Notes under the pieces: model-generated
Databases searched by the model: none
Seen by the model: the letters and a program-made list of their open reading frames with translations, nothing else
What the model was told of the DNA's origin: nothing
From: Clostridiaceae bacterium
GTDB taxonomy: Bacteria > Bacillota > Clostridia > Saccharofermentanales > UBA5734
Length of the DNA stretch: 15,548 bases
Direction: 5' to 3'
Assembly: GCA_012519875.1 (NCBI GenBank)
Contig: JAAYPL010000009.1
Coordinates: 1 to 15,548, forward strand
In this document: one piece after another, positions 14,407-15,548 of the stretch
Layout of the letters: each line of letters begins with the position of its first letter
Position numbering within the stretch: position 1 is the first letter of the stretch
Made by a program: the position numbers and the translations under genes

Positions 14407-15548
14407 TTGCTGATGCGCAAGGAATGGCGGCTGAATTCATTAACGCCGGCGACCGGTTTGCTTGTCGAGCGAATTTTGGCCGGTCGCGGCTTGCATGATG
14501 CGGATCGGATCGACACCTTCTGTCGTGCCTCTCTTCTTGACCTGCATGATCCTGATTTGCTGCCGGATCTTTCGATTGCTGTTGAACTGCTGGCCGAGAC
14601 AATCGAACGCCGCACCGGCGTTGTCATCCACGGTGATTATGATGTTGACGGCCTGACCGCCACAGCTCTTCTGACCCGGTTTTTGCGTCGGTTGGACGTT
14701 CCGGTTGAGCCTGTAATTCCTGATCGTATGACCGATGGGTATGGATTGAACGGCACCAGTGTCAGTAAGGTTATTGCCAGTGGCTACCCGCTGCTGGTCA
14801 CAGTGGATTGCGGAATAGCCAGTTTCGATGAGATCAGGGAGCTGAAGTCGAAGGGTATCCGGATTATCATTACGGATCATCACGAGTGTTTAGCCGGCCT
14901 TCCGGAAGCAGACGCGATCATTAATCCCAAGCGTCCGGACAGCCGGTATCCTTTCCGCGAGCTGGCGGGAGTCGGAGTTGTGCTCAAATTGATTCAGGCC
15001 CTCTGCCACCGCTTGAATCTCGGCGATTTGTGGCAGCAGGGCCTCGAACTCGCCGCTCTCGGCACCGTTGCCGATGTGGTTCCCTTAATCGATGAAAATC
15101 GGATCATTGTCAAGCATGGGTTGGAACGGATCGCCGGCGGCCGGCAGCTTGGTTTGACGGTAATGCTTGAGACCCTCGGCATGTCTGATCGACCGATCAG
15201 CACACAGACGCTGGGCTACGTGGTGTCGCCGCGCATCAATGCCGCCGGCCGCCTGGGTGATGCCGGTATCGCCCTTGAGTTGTTGCTGACGGATGATCCG
15301 GAACAGGCTGTTCGGGCTGCCAATCGGTTGAGTGAACTGAATCAGGATCGCCAGCGGATGGAGCGTGAAATCGTAGCTGAAGCCACCAATGAAATCGAAC
15401 AGGAATTTGATTTTGCCGGAACCGATCTGATCATCGTCGCCGGTGAAAACTGGCATCCCGGAGTCATCGGTATTGTGGCCGCCAGGCTGGCCGAGCAGTA
15501 CTGCCGCCCGGTCATTGTTCTCTCCGGAGAGGAGGGTGTTTATCGCGG
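14407..15548 (+). CDS. recJ: single-stranded-DNA-specific exonuclease RecJ (5' part, cut by window edge)
   Basis: The first 380 codons of a RecJ 5'-3' ssDNA exonuclease, used in recombinational and mismatch repair; the frame is open at the right edge. The DHH domain shows GDYDVDG (76-82, metal-binding Asp residues), VDCGI, TDHHE (156-160) and GTVADVVPL (219-227). PRINAAGRLG (275-284) and GENWHPGVIGIVAARLAE in the DHHA1 domain (H350) follow. All visible catalytic residues are intact. The start is uncertain: TTG 14407 gives MLMRKEWRLNS, ATG 14413 gives MRKEWRLNS, and ATA 14401 has the best spacing to the strong ribosome site. TTG is chosen as a compromise. The C-terminal OB-fold region is beyond the window. 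Confidence 0.95.
   Translation, partial: MLMRKEWRLNSLTPATGLLVERILAGRGLHDADRIDTFCRASLLDLHDPDLLPDLSIAVELLAETIERRTGVVIHGDYDVDGLTATALLTRFLRRLDVPVEPVIPDRMTDGYGLNGTSVSKVIASGYPLLVTVDCGIASFDEIRELKSKGIRIIITDHHECLAGLPEADAIINPKRPDSRYPFRELAGVGVVLKLIQALCHRLNLGDLWQQGLELAALGTVADVVPLIDENRIIVKHGLERIAGGRQLGLTVMLETLGMSDRPISTQTLGYVVSPRINAAGRLGDAGIALELLLTDDPEQAVRAANRLSELNQDRQRMEREIVAEATNEIEQEFDFAGTDLIIVAGENWHPGVIGIVAARLAEQYCRPVIVLSGEEGVYR

Noticed and set aside
14228..14602. Minus-strand open frames spanning the rpsU-recJ gap
   Set aside because: They run into recJ coding sequence and show no domain, and no ribosome site is convincing.
1..15548. tRNA, rRNA, CRISPR array, prophage or integrase signals
   Set aside because: No cloverleaf-like sequence, regularly spaced repeats or mobile-element genes were seen in the intergenic regions on reading both strands.

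Overview
The window looks like chromosomal DNA of an uncultured Bacillota (Clostridia-like) bacterium. The inference rests on strong AGGAGG-type ribosome sites, GTG/TTG starts, sigma-A-like promoters, the alaS - HIT - rpsU - recJ order, a short lysine/arginine-tailed S21, and a TM-anchored LysM protein. Composition is moderately GC-rich by eye. The DUF2298 (Chlor_Arch_YYY) protein is, as I recall the family description, best known from Chloroflexi and Archaea and patchy in Bacillota, so a Chloroflexota relative is a weaker alternative. No phage, IS transposase, CRISPR array, tRNA or rRNA was found.

Layout. (1) 1-113 is a short intergenic stretch with two overlapping inverted repeats. (2) 114-2108 (-) encodes a secreted, membrane-anchored seven-bladed RCC1-type propeller with an FN3-like domain. 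(3) 2285-3661 (+) is a CCA-adding tRNA nucleotidyltransferase. (4) 3766-5244 (+), behind its own extended -10 promoter, encodes a degenerate PP2C-like cytoplasmic domain, one TM helix, a Thr/Pro-rich linker and an extracellular LysM domain; a strong hairpin follows. (5) 10584-5338 (-) is a three-gene operon: DUF1015 protein, FAD-dependent amine-oxidase-like flavoprotein, then the polytopic DUF2298 protein, the last two coupled by an ATGA overlap. (6) 10807-13850 (+) is alaS followed by a HIT-family hydrolase. (7) 14020-14193 (+) is rpsU with a near-consensus promoter and a foldable leader. (8) About 14407 to the right edge is the 5' part of recJ.

The right half is translation and DNA-maintenance housekeeping: alanyl-tRNA charging, tRNA 3'-end maturation (the CCA gene is further left), nucleotide-adduct hydrolysis, S21 and RecJ. 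The accessory interest lies in the envelope-linked proteins: the RCC1-FN3 surface protein, the PP2C-like/LysM transmembrane protein, and the flavoprotein/YYY pair, whose biochemical roles are unknown. The best candidates for undescribed biology are the apparent PP2C pseudophosphatase wired to a wall-binding LysM domain and the DUF1015-flavoprotein-YYY operon.
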